Shown in pieces: positions 60,508 to 64,000 of a stretch of 64,000 nucleotides of DNA. The notes under the pieces are model-generated. The model was not told where the DNA came from and ran no database searches. It was given only the letters and a program-made list of their open reading frames with translations. A program made the translations under genes and the position numbers. The stretch is taken from assembly GCA_014960805.1 (NCBI GenBank), contig CP063163.1, positions 669,001-733,000 on the forward strand. Reading direction: 5' to 3'. The DNA is from Cytobacillus suaedae. Lineage in GTDB: Bacteria > Bacillota > Bacilli > Bacillales > Bacillaceae_L. How positions within the stretch are numbered: position 1 is the first letter of the stretch; every line of letters starts with the position of its first letter.

Positions 60508-62256
60508 ATGAATTGGAAAGAAGTATACGAGCTTTGGATGAATTTTGAAGGGTTAGACCCAGAACTAAAGCAGTTATTAAACGAAAACCAACATAACGAA
60601 AAGGAACTTGAAGATTGCTTTTATAAAACATTGGAATTTGGAACTGGGGGTATGCGTGGAGAAATTGGTCCTGGTACCAATAGAATGAATGTTTACACAG
60701 TTCGTAAAGCATCTGAAGGATTAGCGAAATACATAGATTCTTTTGGGGAAGAAGCAAAAAAACGTGGTGTTGTAATTGCCTTTGATTCCCGTCATAAATC
60801 ACCAGAATTTGCAATGGAGGCTGCAAAAACACTTGCGACACACGGCATTCAAACGTATGTGTTTGAGGAATTGCGTCCAACACCTGAGCTTTCTTTTGCA
60901 GTTCGACACTTGAATGCATTTTCTGGAATTGTTGTAACAGCCAGTCATAATCCACCTGAATACAATGGCTACAAAGTCTATGGTTCAGATGGTGGGCAAC
61001 TACCACCTGCAGAGGCTGATGTTGTAATTGACAAGGTAAATGAAATTGAAAATGAATTGTTGATCAATGTAGAACCTGAGGGTGTTTTAAAAGAAAGAGG
61101 CTTAATTTCTATTATAGGAGAGGAAATCGATAAAGCCTATAATGACAAACTAATGACCATCTCTTTAAATCCGTCTTTATCTAAAGAAGTGGATGTAAAG
61201 GTTATTTTCACTCCTTTACATGGTACGGCCAACAAGCCAGTACGAAGAGGACTTGAAACGCTAGGATATCATAATGTGTCAGTAGTTAAAGAGCAAGAAC
61301 TACCAGATCCAAACTTCACGACTGTGAAATCACCTAATCCAGAAGAGCATGCCGCTTTTGAATTAGCTATTCGTGATGGAGAGAACATGAATGCAGACCT
61401 TTTGATCGCAACAGACCCAGACGCAGATCGACTAGGGATTGCCGTAAAAGACCATAAAGGTGAATATATCGTATTAACTGGTAACCAAACAGGAGCCATC
61501 TTACTTGACTATATCCTTTCACAGAAAAAAGACAAAGGCATCTTACCAAGTAATGGTGTTGTGTTAAAGACAATTGTTACTTCTGAAATTGGCCGTGATA
61601 TTGCAAAAGCCTATGGCTTGACGACGATTGATACACTAACAGGCTTCAAATTTATCGGAGAAAAAATTAAGGAATATGAGCGAACTGGTCAATATACATT
61701 CCAATTTGGGTATGAAGAAAGCTATGGTTATTTAATTGGTGATTTTGCTCGTGACAAGGATGCAGTTCAGGCAGCACTGTTAGCAGTCGAAGTTTGTGCT
61801 TTTTATAAAAAGAATGGTTTCACCCTTTATGAAGGATTATTGGAAGTATTTAAAAAGTACGGTTACTACCGTGAAGGACTTGAATCTCTCACTCTTAAAG
61901 GGAAAGAAGGAGCAGAGCAGATTGAACGTCTCCTAACAAACTTTAGAAATTCACCACCTGTTGAAATTGGCAGTCAAAAAGTTGTTCTAGTTGAAGATTA
62001 TAAAACTAGCCAGTCTTTAAAGGTAGCTTCAGGAGCTTCGGAAGAAATTGCCTTACCTAAATCCAATGTACTGAAATACTACCTAGAAGATGGTTCATGG
62101 TGCTGCGTGAGACCTTCAGGAACAGAACCAAAGGTCAAATTCTACTTTGGGGTAAAAGGGTCTTCCCTTGAAGACAGTGAAAAAAATCTTCAAGACATTT
62201 CAGCAGATTTAATGGAGCAAGTTCATAATCTCTTAAAGGAAACAGCAAGGCCTTAA
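60508..62256 (+). CDS. pgcA: Phosphoglucomutase / phosphomannomutase
   Basis: The 582-residue enzyme starts at ATG 60508, after AGGTGGG. Active sites are intact: phosphoserine loop [16 protein letters not shown] (about 140), metal site [12 protein letters not shown] (about 302), sugar loop [16 protein letters not shown] and phosphate loop [14 protein letters not shown] near the end. It interconverts glucose 1- and 6-phosphate for teichoic acid and glycolipid synthesis. An overlapping terminator lies at its end. Confidence 0.92.
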   Translation: MNWKEVYELWMNFEGLDPELKQLLNENQHNEKELEDCFYKTLEFGTGGMRGEIGPGTNRMNVYTVRKASEGLAKYIDSFGEEAKKRGVVIAFDSRHKSPEFAMEAAKTLATHGIQTYVFEELRPTPELSFAVRHLNAFSGIVVTASHNPPEYNGYKVYGSDGGQLPPAEADVVIDKVNEIENELLINVEPEGVLKERGLISIIGEEIDKAYNDKLMTISLNPSLSKEVDVKVIFTPLHGTANKPVRRGLETLGYHNVSVVKEQELPDPNFTTVKSPNPEEHAAFELAIRDGENMNADLLIATDPDADRLGIAVKDHKGEYIVLTGNQTGAILLDYILSQKKDKGILPSNGVVLKTIVTSEIGRDIAKAYGLTTIDTLTGFKFIGEKIKEYERTGQYTFQFGYEESYGYLIGDFARDKDAVQAALLAVEVCAFYKKNGFTLYEGLLEVFKKYGYYREGLESLTLKGKEGAEQIERLLTNFRNSPPVEIGSQKVVLVEDYKTSQSLKVASGASEEIALPKSNVLKYYLEDGSWCCVRPSGTEPKVKFYFGVKGSSLEDSEKNLQDISADLMEQVHNLLKETARP

Positions 62257-62275
62257 TGGTCTTGTTGTTTTTTTA
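62241..62275 (+). terminator. Terminator overlapping pgcA stop
   Basis: AACAGCAAGGCC (62241-62252) pairs with GGTCTTGTTGTT (62258-62269; G-U pairs), followed by TTTTT. Confidence 0.8.
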
Positions 62276-62343
62276 TATGATTAAATTGCTAGTAAAGTGT
62301 ATAATCTAAACCTTAGTACAAAGAAGGAATAGGGGTGCTTTTT

Positions 62344-63066
62344 ATGCAAAAAAATCAAGTAGCTATTGTGACTGGAGCTTCAAGAGGAATAGGGAAAGCC
62401 ATTGCTTTTAAGTTGGCAGAAATAGGTACAAAACTTTCATTAGTAGGGAGCTCTGAGGAAATTCATAAAACCGGAGAAGAATTGAAAGCAGCGGGATTTA
62501 ATGAGGTTGAAACGTACCAGGTGGATGTATCAAATGAGGTGCAAATGAAAGAACTAGTTGAGAAAACTGTAAATAAGTTTGGTACGATTGATGTTTTAGT
62601 AAATAATGCAGGCATCGGATTTTTCAAGCTTGTAGAGGAAACTAGCGTTGAAGAATGGAGCAAAGTATTTGAGGTGAACGTCCAAGGAGTTTTTGTTGGA
62701 AGTAAGGCAGTATTGCCACATATGAAAGAGAAAAAGCACGGAACAATCATTACAATTTCATCTGATGTAGGAAGATATACCATTCCAAATGGAGCAGCCT
62801 ATACCTCAACAAAATACGCCGTTCAAGGATTCTCAGGTGCTTTAGCGCAAGAGGTTAGAGAATACGGGATTCGAGTAGGGACTATTAACCCTGGCATGGT
62901 CGATACATACTTTAACAACTCTACACAAGGTACAGCTGATAAGGAAGAATGGTTAAAAGCAGAAGATGTAGCTGAAGCCGTTGTCTATATGGCAACTGCA
63001 CCAAAGCATATGGTTATTGATGAAATCGTGTTGCATCCATTGATTCAGCAATATCCTATATCATAA
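62344..63066 (+). CDS. SDR oxidoreductase, 3-ketoacyl-ACP reductase-like
   Basis: The 240-residue enzyme has the SDR loop VTGASRGIGKAIAFKLA, VLVNNAGIGF (about 85-94), catalytic Ser in TISSDVGRYT and YTSTKYAVQG (Tyr-x3-Lys). Members of this group are annotated as 3-ketoacyl-ACP reductases or general oxidoreductases; the substrate is not known. ATG 62344 is chosen; a GTG nine bases upstream is possible. A tandem array follows. Confidence 0.83.
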   Translation: MQKNQVAIVTGASRGIGKAIAFKLAEIGTKLSLVGSSEEIHKTGEELKAAGFNEVETYQVDVSNEVQMKELVEKTVNKFGTIDVLVNNAGIGFFKLVEETSVEEWSKVFEVNVQGVFVGSKAVLPHMKEKKHGTIITISSDVGRYTIPNGAAYTSTKYAVQGFSGALAQEVREYGIRVGTINPGMVDTYFNNSTQGTADKEEWLKAEDVAEAVVYMATAPKHMVIDEIVLHPLIQQYPIS

Positions 63067-63117
63067 AGAGAGAGTGTCGATTGATTTTAGGTTTAATGGT
63101 GTTTGGAAAAATTTATG

Positions 63118-63655
63118 TATTCGGACTAGCCGAGTAGAATACCAGCCGCCGAAGTCTGAAAACCCAAGGAATTCGGACTAGCTGAGTTAATTACCAACTG
63201 CCAAAGTCCGAAAACCCAAGGAATTCGGACTAGCCGAGTTGATTACTAACTGTTGAAGTCCGAAAACCCAAGGAATTCGGACTAGCTGAGTTGATTACCT
63301 ACTGCCGAAGTCCGAAAACCCGAGGAATTCGGACTAGCCGAGTAGAGTACCAGCAGCCGAAGTCTGAATCCCAAAGGAATTCGGACTAGCTGAGTTGATT
63401 ACCAACTGCCGAAGTCAGAAAACGCTAAGGATTCGGACTAGCTGAGTTGATTACTAGCAGCCGAAGTCCGAAAACGCCAAGGATTCAGACTAGCCGAGTA
63501 GAATACCAGCTCCTGAAGTCCAAATCCCCAAGGAATTCGGACTAGCTGGTTTGATTACCAGCTGCCGAAGTCCGAAACCCCCAATAATTCGGACAAGCCG
63601 AATAGAGTACCAGCTCCTGAAGTCCGAATTCCCCAAGAATTCGAACATGCAAAGG
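63118..63655. repeat. 52-bp-period repeat array F
   Basis: TCGGACTAGC (or a close variant) starts at 63121, 63173, 63225, 63277, 63329, 63381, 63433, 63485, 63537, 63589 and 63641, exactly 52 bp apart in eleven units. Each unit has arms TTCGGACT and AGTCCGAA with an inner AGTTG/CAACT pairing. Units vary between CCGAGTAGAATACCAG and CTGAGTTGATTACCAA types. It follows an SDR gene and precedes the last gene in the window. Confidence 0.92.
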
Positions 63656-63938
63656 CGATGACTACCTTCATTATCCGAATAATTCATATACCCCCTCCGC
63701 CCTATTTAATCAAAACCTGTTCGAAATAACCCCTTATCTTAATCATCCAAAATACATTCGTAATCCAACCCAGAGTTAAAAATAAATATCATTCCCACAC
63801 CCAAATAGTGCCCACATCAATTAAATCTCTACGACTAAAGTCCGAGACCAATACAAGACTTTTTCCTAAAGAAGGGATTACCTAATAAACGTATAATAAT
63901 AAGTAATTAGATATGTTCAAAGGGGAGCTGAAATCCGA
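63656..63938. other. Non-coding region before the last gene
   Basis: No gene is seen. It holds the tail of array F, an A/T-rich stretch and a TATAAT at 63892-63897, which may be the -10 for the gene that begins at 63939; no good -35 is seen 17 bp before it. Confidence 0.4.
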
Positions 63939-64000
63939 GTGGAAATGGGAGAGCGAAGAATACAAGAACTACAAACCTTAAAAGTCATCGCAGAGACGTT
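63939..64000 (+). CDS. Start of a gene, perhaps a GAF-type sensor histidine kinase
   Basis: GTG at 63939, preceded by AAAGGGGAG, opens a frame reading MEMGERRIQELQTLKVIAET and continuing past the window. Helical starts of this form occur in GAF-domain sensor histidine kinases of Bacillus, but only 20 residues are visible and the family is not established. Confidence 0.35.
   Translation, partial: MEMGERRIQELQTLKVIAET

Noticed and set aside
63118-63655. CRISPR array with 52-bp period
   Set aside because: The supposed spacers are repeats themselves and variants of each other. No cas genes are present.

Overview
The window is about 64 kb of low-GC Gram-positive DNA (A/T-rich, AGGAGG-type ribosome binding sites, many TTG/GTG starts, intrinsic terminators after most transcripts). 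Gene content points to a spore-forming Bacillaceae. The evidence is a cspC-type cold-shock gene, DUF3231 and CotF-like proteins, a 33-residue YjcZ peptide, a sporulation-kinase-like PAS histidine kinase, a divergent citA/citR pair, and an yhcT-yhcU-yhcV-yhcX order recalling Bacillus subtilis. The genus cannot be fixed from the sequence alone.

Layout. 1-6 kb: end of a CarD-family gene, cspC, yqxD, an XRE-PAS regulator, flavin reductase, an MFS carrier and a DUF3231 protein. 6.4-14 kb: two copies of a SulP anion transporter plus universal-stress-protein module around a tRNA-Asn, a third usp gene whose promoter overlaps a cre-like site, then an RNase J paralogue. 14-18.5 kb: CBS protein, gluconate 5-dehydrogenase-like SDR, wrbA, mgtC-like gene, speD. 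18.6-30 kb: a sugar-acid (aldonate) catabolic locus. gntK and an RpiR regulator face a nine-gene operon encoding 6-phosphogluconate dehydrogenase, a complete TRAP transporter, KDG kinase, KDPG aldolase, galactonate dehydratase, a frameshifted AEC transporter and a 2-hydroxyacid dehydrogenase. 30-40 kb: an HPr-like protein without the catalytic histidine, a cytochrome b561-sulfite oxidase fusion, two DUF2294 paralogues, the PAS kinase, a cluster of DnaA boxes and prfC. 40-50 kb: proC, a VanW protein, citA/citR, a CotF-like gene, a probable structured ncRNA, an LTA synthase, yjcZ, pepV and a TSUP exporter. 50-64 kb: a PrsA-like lipoprotein, HAD phosphatase, the yhcTUVX-like genes interrupted by a thioredoxin/BdbC pair and an oligo-1,6-glucosidase, a Ca2+/cation antiporter, phosphoglucomutase, an SDR, and the start of one more gene.

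The least explained structure is a set of six intergenic arrays (about 4.8, 18.4, 38.7, 43.8, 47.1 and 63.1 kb). They have several different sequences but all share a 51- or 52-bp period and inverted-repeat units that can fold into hairpins. All lie just downstream of a gene's 3' end and none in a divergent promoter region. Two of them (4.8 and 18.4 kb) share an identical 177-bp layout. Other signals worth a look are a DnaA-box cluster at 36.6-36.7 kb, a minus-strand structured RNA at 44.8-45.0 kb, the single-base frameshift in the AEC gene, and paired A/T palindromes that are probable RpiR operators.
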